Notes under the pieces: model-generated
Seen by the model: the letters and a program-made list of their open reading frames with translations, nothing else
The model's database searches: none
What the model was told of the DNA's origin: nothing
Part shown: piece by piece, positions 24,245-32,818 of the stretch
Numbering within the stretch: position 1 is the stretch's first letter
Layout of the letters: the number at the start of each line of letters is the position of its first letter
Program-made: the position numbers and the translations under genes
NCBI GenBank assembly: GCA_963704355.1
Contig: OY969891.1
Coordinates: 3,968,001 to 4,032,000 of the forward strand
Reading direction: 5' to 3'
Length of the DNA stretch: 64,000 nucleotides
Source of the DNA: Bog-473 sp963704355
Lineage (GTDB): Bacteria; Actinomycetota; Acidimicrobiia; Acidimicrobiales; RAAP-2

Positions 24245-24838
24245 ATGACAGGCAGCACGGGCGGATTCGAGCTGCGGGGCATCAACCACCTCGCGCTCGT
24301 GTGCCGCGACATGGAGCGGACGGTCGACTTCTACACGAACGTCCTCGGCATGCCGCTGGTCAAGACGATCGAACTTCCCGCGGGCATGGGTCAGCACTTC
24401 TTCTTCGATTGCGGCGGCGGAGACTGCCTCGCCTTCTTCTGGTTCCCCAACGCCCCCGACGGGATCCCCGGGGTGAGCGCGCCGGCGGCGCGGCCCGACC
24501 AGGGCGACCTGACCAGCGCGATCGGGTCCATGAACCATGTCGCCTTCGACGTCGCGCCCGAGAAGATCGAGGAATACCGCGAGCGCCTGCTGGCCGCGGG
24601 CATCGACTGCACCGAGATCGCCAACCACGACGACTCCGAGTGGGGCATCAGTGACGACATGCACACCGGCGTGTACGTCCGCAGCGTCTATTTCCAGGAC
24701 CCCGACGGCATCCTGCTCGAATTCGCCTGCTGGATGCGCGAGTTCAAGCTCTCCGACGTCTCGCACACTCCCGCCCGGGCCGTCGACGCCGCCATGGCCG
24801 GCGAGCCCGAGCTCCCGGCCCAGCCGACGCCCGTCTGA
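24245..24838 (+). CDS. VOC-family dioxygenase-like protein
   Basis: A 197-aa protein starting at ATG 24245, with AGGGAGGGCAGG ahead. It has the two-module VOC fold: GINHLALVCRDMERTVDFYTNVLGMPLV and SMNHVAFDVAPEKIEEYRERLLAAGIDC, ending YFQDPDGILLEFACWM. The His in INHLAL, His in MNHVAF and Glu in LLEFA are the likely metal ligands, matching the extradiol-dioxygenase/glyoxalase arrangement. First gene of a three-gene operon with a CMD-like and a DUF7064-like gene; an aromatic or steroid substrate is possible (inference). Confidence 0.87.
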   Translation: MTGSTGGFELRGINHLALVCRDMERTVDFYTNVLGMPLVKTIELPAGMGQHFFFDCGGGDCLAFFWFPNAPDGIPGVSAPAARPDQGDLTSAIGSMNHVAFDVAPEKIEEYRERLLAAGIDCTEIANHDDSEWGISDDMHTGVYVRSVYFQDPDGILLEFACWMREFKLSDVSHTPARAVDAAMAGEPELPAQPTPV

Positions 24839-24846
24839 CCGCACTG

Positions 24847-25485
24847 ATGCCGCGACTTCGTCAGGTCCCCAAGGACGAGGCCACCGCGCCCATCGTCACC
24901 ACCATGTACGAGTGGCTCTTCGAAGGCCGCGACCCCGTGGCCGAGCCCGGGAGGTGGGACGGCACCACCGGTGACTGGTGGACCGTGTTCGCCAACAGCC
25001 CTGACATCCTCGACCACTGCGTCAAGGGATTCGGGCTCTACCAATCGCCCGACCGGACGCTCGACCCGAAGCTGCGCGAGCTCGGCCAGATCCGCGCCGG
25101 CTGGGCCGCCGGCAGCCAGTTCGTGTTCAGCCAGCACGCCAAGTCGATGCGCGGCCTCGATATGCCCGAGGCGAAGATCACCCACATCCCCGCCTGGAGC
25201 GTCGCCCCCGAAGGCACCTACGACGCCGCCGAGCGCGCCGTGCTCGCCTACACCGACTGTCTCGTCTACGACCACGGGCGCGTGCCCGACGCGCTCTTCG
25301 AAGACCTGCACCGACACCTCGACGACTTGGCCATCCTCGAGCTCACCTACATCACGACCCTGTACTTCATGCACGCGGTGATGTCGAAGGCGTTGCGCAC
25401 CGAGTTCGACGACCGCGACGAGGTCATCGTCGAGGTCCCCGGCCCTGCGGGGGCGACCGCCATGCGTCCGGGCCCGGGCCGGTGA
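24847..25485 (+). CDS. Carboxymuconolactone decarboxylase-like (AhpD-fold) protein
   Basis: A 212-aa helical protein with the pattern PKLRELGQIRAGWAAGSQFVFSQHAKSMRGLDM of the carboxymuconolactone decarboxylase/AhpD fold. The typical CxxC of peroxidase members is absent (SQFVFSQH instead), so peroxidase activity is not expected; a decarboxylase or binding role is more likely. It begins 8 bp after the VOC gene and overlaps the next gene by 4 nt (GTGA). Confidence 0.85.
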   Translation: MPRLRQVPKDEATAPIVTTMYEWLFEGRDPVAEPGRWDGTTGDWWTVFANSPDILDHCVKGFGLYQSPDRTLDPKLRELGQIRAGWAAGSQFVFSQHAKSMRGLDMPEAKITHIPAWSVAPEGTYDAAERAVLAYTDCLVYDHGRVPDALFEDLHRHLDDLAILELTYITTLYFMHAVMSKALRTEFDDRDEVIVEVPGPAGATAMRPGPGR

Positions 25486-26441
25486 CGGCGGCCTACGACG
25501 TCCTGCCCTCCGACGAGGCCAGGCACACCCCCGACGGCGAGGAGCTCTGGAACGAGTCCTATTACTGCGACTTCGTCGCGCCCGACGGCTCGCTGGGCGG
25601 CTGGCTGCGCCTCGGGCTCTACCCCAACCGCCAGGTGGCGTGGTGGACGACCTGGGTGGTGCGTCCCGGCCGCCCCGGCGTCTGCTCGGTCGACTACCAC
25701 GCCCCGGTGCCGGCCGGCGAGGGGTTGGTCGCCACTGCGCCGGACCTGGGTCGTGTCGAGATCGACCTGCGCCGCCCGCTCGAGGAGTTCCGCCTCGTGT
25801 CCGACACACCCGCCGTCACGGTGGCCGCCCACCCCGACGCCTACCTCGAGCCGCTGCCGGGCTTGCCCACCCGCCTGTCCATCGACCTCACGTGGACCAC
25901 CGACGGCGTGCCATATCACTACGGCGTGACGACTCGCTACGAGATCCCCTGCACCGTGCGCGGCACCGTCGGGTTCGGCGACGAGACCGTCGTGCTCGAT
26001 GGGCAGGGCCAGCGCGACCACTCCTGGGGCGTGCGGGACTGGTGGGCCTTCGGCTGGTGCTGGTGCTCGCTTCGCCTCGATGACGGCACGCGCGTCCACC
26101 TGGCCGACATCCGCGTGCCCGGCATGCCGATGTTCTTCGGCTACGTGCAGACGCCGGGCGTGGTCCAACCGCTCACCGCGCTCACGGTGACCGAGGAGTT
26201 GGGCGACCAGGGATTCCCGACGACGGCGCGCATCGACCTCGCTTCCGGTCTGGTCCCGCCGCAGACGTCGAAGCTCGGCATCGACGTCACCCCCGTCGCG
26301 TTCGGGCCGGTGCTGTTGCGCAACGACGACGGGCGGACCAGCCGCTTCCCACGCGCCCTTCTCAGGTGCCGTACCGACGACGGCCGCACCGGGGCCGGCT
26401 GGATCGAGTGGAACCAGCCCGACGCCGCGCTGGCGCTCTGA
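25482..26441 (+). CDS. DUF7064/DUF7065-like lipocalin-fold protein
   Basis: A 319-aa beta-rich protein without signal or helix. The key motif GQGQRDHSWGVRDWWAFGWCWCSL is found in the DUF7064 family and related CrtC/hydratase-like lipocalin proteins, where the DHSWG residues lie in the ligand pocket. The N-terminal half (ESYYCDFVAPDGSLGGWLRLGLYPN) is the first of two beta domains. Its probable ligand is a hydrophobic molecule such as a terpenoid or steroid (inference). Translation is coupled to the CMD-like gene. Confidence 0.75.
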   Translation: MTAAYDVLPSDEARHTPDGEELWNESYYCDFVAPDGSLGGWLRLGLYPNRQVAWWTTWVVRPGRPGVCSVDYHAPVPAGEGLVATAPDLGRVEIDLRRPLEEFRLVSDTPAVTVAAHPDAYLEPLPGLPTRLSIDLTWTTDGVPYHYGVTTRYEIPCTVRGTVGFGDETVVLDGQGQRDHSWGVRDWWAFGWCWCSLRLDDGTRVHLADIRVPGMPMFFGYVQTPGVVQPLTALTVTEELGDQGFPTTARIDLASGLVPPQTSKLGIDVTPVAFGPVLLRNDDGRTSRFPRALLRCRTDDGRTGAGWIEWNQPDAALAL

Positions 26442-26499
26442 CCACCAGCCGGTTGGGCCCGATCCCAGCTCCACCCGGGCCCCCACTACCCTTTTTCCC

Positions 26500-27306
26500 G
26501 TGGCCCGTCAGACTGAAATCCCCATTGGCGGCGCGCGCCCCCGCCTGACTCCCACGACCGCCGTCGCGGGGCTACTCGTCGCCCTCGCCCTCGCCGCCAC
26601 CGTCGCCGCCTGGCCCGGTGGGGTCGCCGGTGCAAAGTCCACCTCGACCACAACGACGACCAGAGCCCGGGCCACAACGACCACGGCGAGCACATCGGGC
26701 GCGAGCCCGGCGGACCGCTGGTTGGTCGAGGCCATCGGGCACGAGGCCAGGATCGGCAGCGTCCACATCGACGGGAAGGTCACCCAGGGCAAGAGCACCA
26801 TTTATCTGGACCTGGAGGTGAACGGCGACGGCGAGGGCGGCGGCACGTTCATCGAGAACGGCTACAGCATCCAGATCGAGCGGGTCGGCCCCATCCTCTA
26901 CTTCAATGCACCCAAGGCCTTCTGGGAGAAGTCCGCCCCCAAGGCCCAAGCCGAGAAGTACGGCGGCCGGTGGCTGGAGTTCGCGGCGGTCGACTCCCGC
27001 TTCATCTCCTTCGACCAGTTCCTGGACGCCACCGACCTCGTCTCGGCCGCCTTCCAGGGCCACACGACGCCGCTGACGGTCGGCAAGCCGACGACCTACC
27101 AGGGCCACAAGGTTGTCATCGTGAAGGACACGATCACCGGCGGCGGCAAGCGAGCCACCGGGTCCATGTACATCTCGGCCAAGGGACCTGCCGTGGTGTA
27201 CAAGATCGTCGACGACTCGCCCGGCGACGTCAGCACACTCGTGTTCACCCACTACGGCAAGGCGATCACCCTCAGCGTCCCGCCGAACGCCATCAACCTC
27301 ACGTAG
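26500..27306 (+). CDS. Secreted LppX/LprG-like protein, unknown ligand
   Basis: A 268-aa exported protein with signal helix (TTAVAGLLVALALAATVAAW) and a Thr-rich linker (STSTTTTTRARATTTT). The mature part (75-268) is a half-barrel beta pattern with GSVHIDGKVTQGKSTIYLDLEVNGDGEGGGTFIENGYSIQIERVGPILYFNA. This is like the mycobacterial LppX/LprG fold that carries lipids, but there is no lipobox Cys. The fold assignment is by pattern only. The gene is 58 bp after the DUF7064 gene. Confidence 0.7.
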   Translation: MARQTEIPIGGARPRLTPTTAVAGLLVALALAATVAAWPGGVAGAKSTSTTTTTRARATTTTASTSGASPADRWLVEAIGHEARIGSVHIDGKVTQGKSTIYLDLEVNGDGEGGGTFIENGYSIQIERVGPILYFNAPKAFWEKSAPKAQAEKYGGRWLEFAAVDSRFISFDQFLDATDLVSAAFQGHTTPLTVGKPTTYQGHKVVIVKDTITGGGKRATGSMYISAKGPAVVYKIVDDSPGDVSTLVFTHYGKAITLSVPPNAINLT

Positions 27307-27362
27307 CAGCGTTTCGCGGCAAGAGGCACCACTGGGCAATTCCAAGTGGCGCCATCAGCCAG

Positions 27363-28124
27363 TTAGCGGAACATGTCGCCGAGCACCTTGGCCGTCCCCC
27401 CCGCCACGACGCCGGTCTCGACGGGGTGGCCGTCGCGATCGGGCATGTACTCGCTGATCACACCCGCCAGGATCGGCACCGGCATCGACTGCAGCCAGAT
27501 CCGTCCGGGGCCTGTCAGCACCGCGAAGTGGTGGCCATCCGCTCCCATGTAGCGGTTGGCCAAGCCGGGCACCTTCTGCACCGAGAACGTCACTGAGGCC
27601 TGGAACAAGCCGGCGTGACCCGGGTGCACCCGCATCGTCTGCCCCGGCTGCAGGTCATAGACGATGACCTCGCCGGAGAGGTCGACGAAAGCGCGCCCGC
27701 TGCCGCCGATCTTCTGCAAAATGAACCCTTCGCCTCCGAAGATGCCGCCGCGGAACGACTGCTGGAACCCCATGCTGAGCTCGATCCCCGGCGTGGCGGC
27801 CATGAATCCGTGCCGGTGCACCATGAACTCGTTCCCCGGCGCGACGTCGATGGGCAGAATGTGCCCCGGCACCTTGGAGGCGAAGGCGATCGACCCGGGT
27901 CCGCCCTGCGCCGTGTAGGTCGTCATCATGATGGAGGCTCCGGAAACGGCGCGCTTGACGGCGCCCATGAGCCCCTTGCCCCCCATGCCACCGCCCGTGT
28001 TGGTCTGCATCTGGACCGAGTCGGACATCCAGCTGAACTCGCCGGCCTCCGACACGACAGACTCGCCGTCGGTGAGCCCGAGCTCCAGGACCGGCATCGT
28101 GCTTCCGTGGATCGTCTCTTCCAT
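27363..28124 (-). CDS. AIM24 / TIGR00266-family protein
   Basis: A 253-aa beta-prism protein of the AIM24 (TIGR00266) family: VVSEAGEFSWMSDSVQMQTNTGGG ... IAFASKVPGHILPIDVAPGNEFMVHRHGFMAATPGIELS ... GEGFILQKIGGSGRAFVDLSGEVIVYDL. Family members bind partners at mitochondrial or bacterial membranes; the bacterial role is not defined. Start ATG 28124 or ATG 28097; the preceding bases include GAGGTCACG. Upstream on the same strand, 34 bp away, is a membrane protein gene. Confidence 0.9.
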   Translation of the reverse strand: MEETIHGSTMPVLELGLTDGESVVSEAGEFSWMSDSVQMQTNTGGGMGGKGLMGAVKRAVSGASIMMTTYTAQGGPGSIAFASKVPGHILPIDVAPGNEFMVHRHGFMAATPGIELSMGFQQSFRGGIFGGEGFILQKIGGSGRAFVDLSGEVIVYDLQPGQTMRVHPGHAGLFQASVTFSVQKVPGLANRYMGADGHHFAVLTGPGRIWLQSMPVPILAGVISEYMPDRDGHPVETGVVAGGTAKVLGDMFR

Positions 28125-28158
28125 CGTGACCTCCTCGAACCATCGCCTCCCGGCTGGT

Positions 28159-28926
28159 TCAGACCGTCGAGCCGGGCAGCTCCACGTCGCCCGAGCGTAG
28201 GTCCTCCCCCGGCCCGTGCGCTCCTCGCACCAGACGCTCGGCCAGCGTCACCTCTATGAGGCCGAGCGCGATGCCGCAGAGGGCCCCGAGCACGAAGTTC
28301 GAGAGGAACACGAGCACGATCTTCTCGTGCGGGACCAGGTCGGCCACCAACACCAGCACCTCGTGCTCAATAGCCAACGGGAGGGCGATCATGCAGAACA
28401 CGAGCACGAAGTGCGGCCACACCAACTTGAGCGAGTCCCGGAACGCGTCGGGCACCGAGGAGTCGAGCAGGTTGATGAGCGGGCCTACCAGCGCAAAGAG
28501 GGTGTCGACGACGAGGCCGGGAACGACGATGAGCGCAGCCGCGACACCGCCGATCACGACGAGGATGACCTCGGCCAGCAGCAGGCGCAGCCAGGGCAGC
28601 GTGCGCAGCACTTGAACGACCGGCTGTGCCGGTTCGTTGCGCTCCACCGAACCGACGAGGCGCTCGAGCATGCCGGCGTAGAAGGTCAGCCCGAGGGCGG
28701 ACGCGCCGAACACGAAGATCCCGGCGATCGACTCGAGACCGAGCCGGTCCACGGCGATCTCCGTGTAGAAGGTGCCCTGGAGCGCGTCCAGGGCGAAGAT
28801 CACGATCGCCGGCACCACAACGCGGGCCGGCTCCAAGCGGAAGGTGCGCCAAGCGGCCGACGTGAGCTCGAGCGGATGGAGGCGGTGGCGCGGCGGGTGG
28901 GCCTCGCCGGCCTCGGAGTCCGTCAT
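28159..28926 (-). CDS. Multi-pass membrane protein, unknown
   Basis: A 255-aa protein with five or six helices (VVVPAIVIFALDALQG, IAGIFVFGASALGLTFYAGML, LLLAEVILVVIGGVAAALIVVPGLVVDTLFALVGPLINLL, HFVLVFCMIALPLAI, FVLGALCGIALGLIEV). The VPG-x-LVD-TLFALV-P segment and a following short DSVPDAFRDS loop resemble the DUF975/glycerophosphodiesterase-membrane-domain type of YciC-like proteins. No transport or enzyme motif. It overlaps the upstream methyltransferase gene by 4 nt. Confidence 0.75.
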   Translation of the reverse strand: MTDSEAGEAHPPRHRLHPLELTSAAWRTFRLEPARVVVPAIVIFALDALQGTFYTEIAVDRLGLESIAGIFVFGASALGLTFYAGMLERLVGSVERNEPAQPVVQVLRTLPWLRLLLAEVILVVIGGVAAALIVVPGLVVDTLFALVGPLINLLDSSVPDAFRDSLKLVWPHFVLVFCMIALPLAIEHEVLVLVADLVPHEKIVLVFLSNFVLGALCGIALGLIEVTLAERLVRGAHGPGEDLRSGDVELPGSTV

Positions 28927-29645
28927 GCGGGCATGAAGCCGTCGCCGACGAAGTCGAAGAGCCGGCGCCCTGGGTCGAAACTGCCCGTCGGCCCGGCGAG
29001 ACGGTGGTGCCCCACGGTCATGACGGTCCCCTCCGGGGCCTCGAACGCCACCTCCTCGAAGCCGGCGGCGGCGAAGTCGGCCCGGATGGCCGGCGTGGCG
29101 TCAGGCTGTCGGCGGTGGCGGGTCCAGATGACGTGGGCTCCGGGGCGACAGAAACCGGGCAGGGCGTGGACCGTCGCCGTGATGTCGGCCGCGCTGATGT
29201 TGCCGAACACGCCGCACACGAGCACCAGGTCGGCCGGGACGTCGGCTTCGTGCCAGTGCGTCAGCGAGGCGTCGCCCTCGACGACACGCACCTGGTCGGC
29301 CACGCCGGCGCCGGCGGCGCGCTCACGCGCGAACGCCACGAGCGCCGGGTCGAGCTCGACGAGCACCGCCCTGACCCGGTCGTGCCGCGGGTAGGCGGCG
29401 AGCACGTCGATCACGTCGCGGCCCTGGCCGGCGCACAGGCTGACGACCCGTATCGGACCCGCATGCTGGGGCGGAACGGCGTCGAGCACCTCGCGCACCA
29501 TGGCCTGGACCGTGCGCAGGCGCAGCGACAGATTGGACGCAGGGTCTTCGTAGGACGCGTGCCACCGGACCCAATGCGACGGATCCTCGTCGCCGGGCGC
29601 ACCGCGTCCACTCGTACCGGATGCTTGGGGGTCCTCGGGCGCCAT
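28923..29645 (-). CDS. Class I SAM-dependent methyltransferase
   Basis: A 240-aa soluble methyltransferase. The SAM site is VVSLCAGQGRDVIDVLA, followed by the acidic strand end VLVELDPALVAFARERA and VVEGDASLTHW. The unusual CAGQG replaces the usual GxGxG start, which is accepted in this fold. Substrate unknown. The start ATG 29645 is 59 bp from the D12 methylase gene on the opposite strand. Confidence 0.87.
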   Translation of the reverse strand: MAPEDPQASGTSGRGAPGDEDPSHWVRWHASYEDPASNLSLRLRTVQAMVREVLDAVPPQHAGPIRVVSLCAGQGRDVIDVLAAYPRHDRVRAVLVELDPALVAFARERAAGAGVADQVRVVEGDASLTHWHEADVPADLVLVCGVFGNISAADITATVHALPGFCRPGAHVIWTRHRRQPDATPAIRADFAAAGFEEVAFEAPEGTVMTVGHHRLAGPTGSFDPGRRLFDFVGDGFMPA

Positions 29646-29704
29646 GGCGACCCATCGTAGGGTGGTCCTCGTGACGGCCCGATGAGCGCATCCGTGACCG
29701 CCCG

Positions 29705-30865
29705 GTGATCAAATACATCGGTTCCAAGCGTCGCCTCGTCCCGGTGCTGGGCGAGATCTGCCGCGCCGCAGGCGCCCGCACGGCGCTCGACCTCTTCACC
29801 GGCACCACCCGCGTCGCCCAGGCCTTCAAGGCGCAGGGGGTCGAGGTCACTGCCGCCGACAGCGCACGCTACGCCCACGTGTTCGCCCGCGCCTACGTGG
29901 AGACCGATGCCGGCGCCGTCGACCGATCGGCCTTGCAGGCCGCCGTCGACCATCTCAATGCCGTCCCCGGCCGGCCCGGCTACGTGCACCAGACCTTCAG
30001 CCGACAAGCCCGCTTCTTCCAGCCCGCCAACGCGGCGCGCATCGACGCCGTGCGCGAAGTGATCGAGGACGCCTACGCCGGTTCGCCGCTCTACCCCATC
30101 CTCTTGACCAGCCTCATCGAGGCGGCCGACCGGGTCGATTCGACGACCGGCGTCCAGATGGCCTACGTCAAGCAGTGGTCCCCTCGCTCGCACAACCCGC
30201 TCGAGTTGCGGGTCCCCGAGCTCCTGGCCGGACCGGGACGCGCCGTCCTGGGCGACGCGGTGGCGCTCGCCCCGCTGCTCGGGCACTTCGACTTGGCCTA
30301 CCTGGACCCCCCCTACAACCAGCACCGCTACTTCACCAACTACCACGTGTGGGAGACACTCGTCGCCTGGGACGCCCCGGAGGCCTACGGCGTGGCCCGC
30401 AAGCGCGTCGACGCGCGCGACCCGTCGACGCGCTCGGTCTTCAATTCGAAGCGCACCATGCCCGCCGCGCTTGCCTCCGTCGTGCGCTCGGTGGACTGCG
30501 ACCTGCTCGTGCTGTCGTACAACGACGAGTCATGGCTCGACCTGGCCGAGCTCGAGGCCATGGGCGCGGTGACCGGGCCGGGTGGCACCTCGGAGCGCGC
30601 CGTGGCGACACTCGCCTTCGACTCGGCGCGCTACGTCGGCGCCCGCATCGGCATCTTCGACCCGTCCGGGCGCAAGGTCGGCCGGGTCGGCCACCTCTCC
30701 AACCAGGAGTTGCTGGTCATCGCCGGGGAAGCGGCGCTGGTGCGCCACGTCGTCGACGCGGTGCGCTCGCTGGGACGCGGCACCACCACCGACTCGCCGA
30801 CTGCCACCCCGAACGACGAGGCTGTCAGCGCGTCCACGGTGGATCGGCTACAACAGGCGACGTGA
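29705..30865 (+). CDS. D12-class adenine-specific DNA methyltransferase (solitary)
   Basis: A 386-aa protein with the alpha-class layout of Dam/M.DpnM: the AdoMet motif at the start (YIGSKRRLVPVLGEI and DLFTGTTRVAQAFK), then the catalytic DPPYN at residue 201 (YLDPPYNQHRYFTNYHVWETL). It would methylate adenine N6 within a short site. No restriction enzyme lies next to it, so it is an orphan methylase or the partner is elsewhere. The start is GTG 29705. Its stop overlaps ppk2 (GTGA), so a methylase is the first gene of a metabolic run. Confidence 0.9.
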   Translation: MIKYIGSKRRLVPVLGEICRAAGARTALDLFTGTTRVAQAFKAQGVEVTAADSARYAHVFARAYVETDAGAVDRSALQAAVDHLNAVPGRPGYVHQTFSRQARFFQPANAARIDAVREVIEDAYAGSPLYPILLTSLIEAADRVDSTTGVQMAYVKQWSPRSHNPLELRVPELLAGPGRAVLGDAVALAPLLGHFDLAYLDPPYNQHRYFTNYHVWETLVAWDAPEAYGVARKRVDARDPSTRSVFNSKRTMPAALASVVRSVDCDLLVLSYNDESWLDLAELEAMGAVTGPGGTSERAVATLAFDSARYVGARIGIFDPSGRKVGRVGHLSNQELLVIAGEAALVRHVVDAVRSLGRGTTTDSPTATPNDEAVSASTVDRLQQAT

Positions 30866-31815
30866 GCAAGCACGATCTCGGGGGCCAAGGCGGCCACCCG
30901 GACGACGGCTCGGGCGGTGCAAAGGACCAGGACGAGCGCGACTACCCGCGCCTCGAAGACGTCGACCTCTCGCGGCGGCTGTCCAAGGACGAGGAGGGCA
31001 AGCGCCTCGGCCAGGCGCAACGCCGCCTCCTCCACCTGCGGCTCATCAACGGCGGCCAGCTCAACGAGGGCAAGCTCGGCCCCCCGGTGTGCATCGTCTT
31101 CGAGGGGTGGGATGCCGCCGGCAAGGGCGGGGCGATCAAGCGCCTGGTCGAGCCGCTCGACCCTCGCCACGTGCACGTCGCGCCGTTCGCCGCGCCGACG
31201 TCGGACGAGCTTCGCCACCACTTCTTGTGGCGCTTCTGGCCCCCGCTCCCCGGCTGGGGCGGCATGACGATCTTCGACCGCAGCTGGTACGGCCGTGTCC
31301 TCGTCGAGCGCGTCGAGCACCTGGCGACCGAGGTGCAGTGGCGCCGGGCCTACGAGGAGATCAACGACTTCGAGCACACGCTGGCCGAAGAAGGCATGAT
31401 CGTCATCAAGCTCTGGATGCACATGTCGCACGAGGAGCAGCTGCGCCGCTTCCTCCGACGCGGCGACGACCCGCTGAAGTCGTGGAAGCTGACCGAGGAC
31501 GACTGGCGCAACCGCGAGAAGCGCCCCGAGTACGACGTGGCCGTCTCCGACATGTTGCGCCTCACCAACGGCCCGCTGGCCCCCTGGGACGTGATCTCCT
31601 CGGAGAGCAAGCGCAACGGCCGCGTCGAAGTGATCGAGACCGTGATCCGGCGAATGGAGGCCGGCATGGCCCGGTGGGGTGTGCCGGTGCCCTCGCACGG
31701 CGACGACGAGGAGAAGACGGAGCTCGCGCTCATGCTCGACGATCCCGAGTTCCAGCACGGCCCGGGCGGCCCGTCCAACGGCTCGGCCGGCGCCGAAGAG
31801 CGGATCGAGGCATGA
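30862..31815 (+). CDS. ppk2: Polyphosphate kinase 2
   Basis: A 317-aa PPK2: phosphate-binding EGWDAAGKGGAIKR (Walker A), the lid region RHVHVAPFAAPTSDELRHHFLWRFW, and Walker B-like IFDRSWYGRVLVERVEH, then the DDPLKSWKLTEDDW element. It moves phosphate between polyphosphate and nucleoside mono- or diphosphates. A single PPK2 domain with a 60-residue charged N-terminus. GTG start in the stop of the DNA methylase gene. The neighbouring upstream gene is unusual company for this enzyme. Confidence 0.95.
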   Translation: MSKHDLGGQGGHPDDGSGGAKDQDERDYPRLEDVDLSRRLSKDEEGKRLGQAQRRLLHLRLINGGQLNEGKLGPPVCIVFEGWDAAGKGGAIKRLVEPLDPRHVHVAPFAAPTSDELRHHFLWRFWPPLPGWGGMTIFDRSWYGRVLVERVEHLATEVQWRRAYEEINDFEHTLAEEGMIVIKLWMHMSHEEQLRRFLRRGDDPLKSWKLTEDDWRNREKRPEYDVAVSDMLRLTNGPLAPWDVISSESKRNGRVEVIETVIRRMEAGMARWGVPVPSHGDDEEKTELALMLDDPEFQHGPGGPSNGSAGAEERIEA

Positions 31816-32792
31816 GCCCCGCCGCCCGGCCCGGCATCACGGTCCCCTTCGAGGGGATCCCGCTGCACGCTCACCGCGAGTGGTTCGCCCGGCTGCGCCA
31901 GCTGGGGTACACCGACGTGTGGTCGGCCGAGGTCGACGGGGCCGACGGTTTCACACCGCTCGCCCTCGCCGCGGCATGGGAGCCCGAGCTCAACCTCGGC
32001 GTGGCCATCACGCCCGCCTATACCCGCGGCCCCGCGCTCCTGGCCCAAAGCCTCGCCGCCATGGCTGACGCCGCCCCGGGTCGTTTCGCCTGCGGGCTCG
32101 GTGTCTCGTCGCAGGTCATCGTCGCCAACTGGAACGGTCTGGCCTTCGAGCACCAGTACCGCCGTATGCGCGACACGGTGCGCTTCCTGCGCCTCGCCTT
32201 CAGCGGCGAGAAGGTGACCGAGGACTTCGGCACGTTCAGCGTCAAGGGCTTCCGCCTCTCGCGCCTGCCCGAACAGCTGCCGCCCGTCTACCTGGCCGCG
32301 CTGCGCCCCGGCATGTTGCACCTGGCCGGGCGCGAGGCGGACGGCGCCATCCTCAATTGGCTGAGCGCGGAGGACGTCTCGACCTCGGTGGCCGAGGTGG
32401 AGAAGGCGGCCGAGGGCGCTCCGCGCCAGATCGTTGCCCGCATCTTCGTCATCGTCTGCGAGGACCCCGGAGTCGCCCGCACCATCGGGCGCCGCATGAT
32501 CACGGCCTACCTCAACGTCGAGGCCTACGCCGAATTCCACCGCTGGCTCGGCCGCGGACCGGCGCTCCAGCCTATGTGGGACGCGTGGGCCGCCGGCGAC
32601 CGCAAGGCGGCGCTCGCCGCCATCCCCGACGCGGTGGTCGACGAGCTCGTGGTGCACGGCTCGGTCGACGAGTGCCGGGCCCACGTGCAGCGTTACGTCG
32701 ACCACGGCGTCACGATCCCAGCCCCCATGATCATCCCGATCGGCGTCGACCTGGCCGACGCGGTGGCCGGGCTCTCGCCCTCGGCCGGCTAG
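31812..32792 (+). CDS. LLM-class flavin/F420-dependent oxidoreductase
   Basis: A 326-aa TIM-barrel monooxygenase/reductase of the luciferase-like family: LRQLGYTDVWSAEVDGADGFTPLALAAAWEPELNLGVAITPAYTRGPALLAQSLAAMADAAPGRFACGLGVSS. The actinobacterial setting and pattern favour F420 over FMN (inference). The catalytic residue cannot be identified from sequence alone. ATG start overlaps the ppk2 stop (ATGA). Confidence 0.92.
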   Translation: MSPAARPGITVPFEGIPLHAHREWFARLRQLGYTDVWSAEVDGADGFTPLALAAAWEPELNLGVAITPAYTRGPALLAQSLAAMADAAPGRFACGLGVSSQVIVANWNGLAFEHQYRRMRDTVRFLRLAFSGEKVTEDFGTFSVKGFRLSRLPEQLPPVYLAALRPGMLHLAGREADGAILNWLSAEDVSTSVAEVEKAAEGAPRQIVARIFVIVCEDPGVARTIGRRMITAYLNVEAYAEFHRWLGRGPALQPMWDAWAAGDRKAALAAIPDAVVDELVVHGSVDECRAHVQRYVDHGVTIPAPMIIPIGVDLADAVAGLSPSAG

Positions 32793-32818
32793 CGGAGACG
32801 CAGGCGGGGGAGGCGTCC

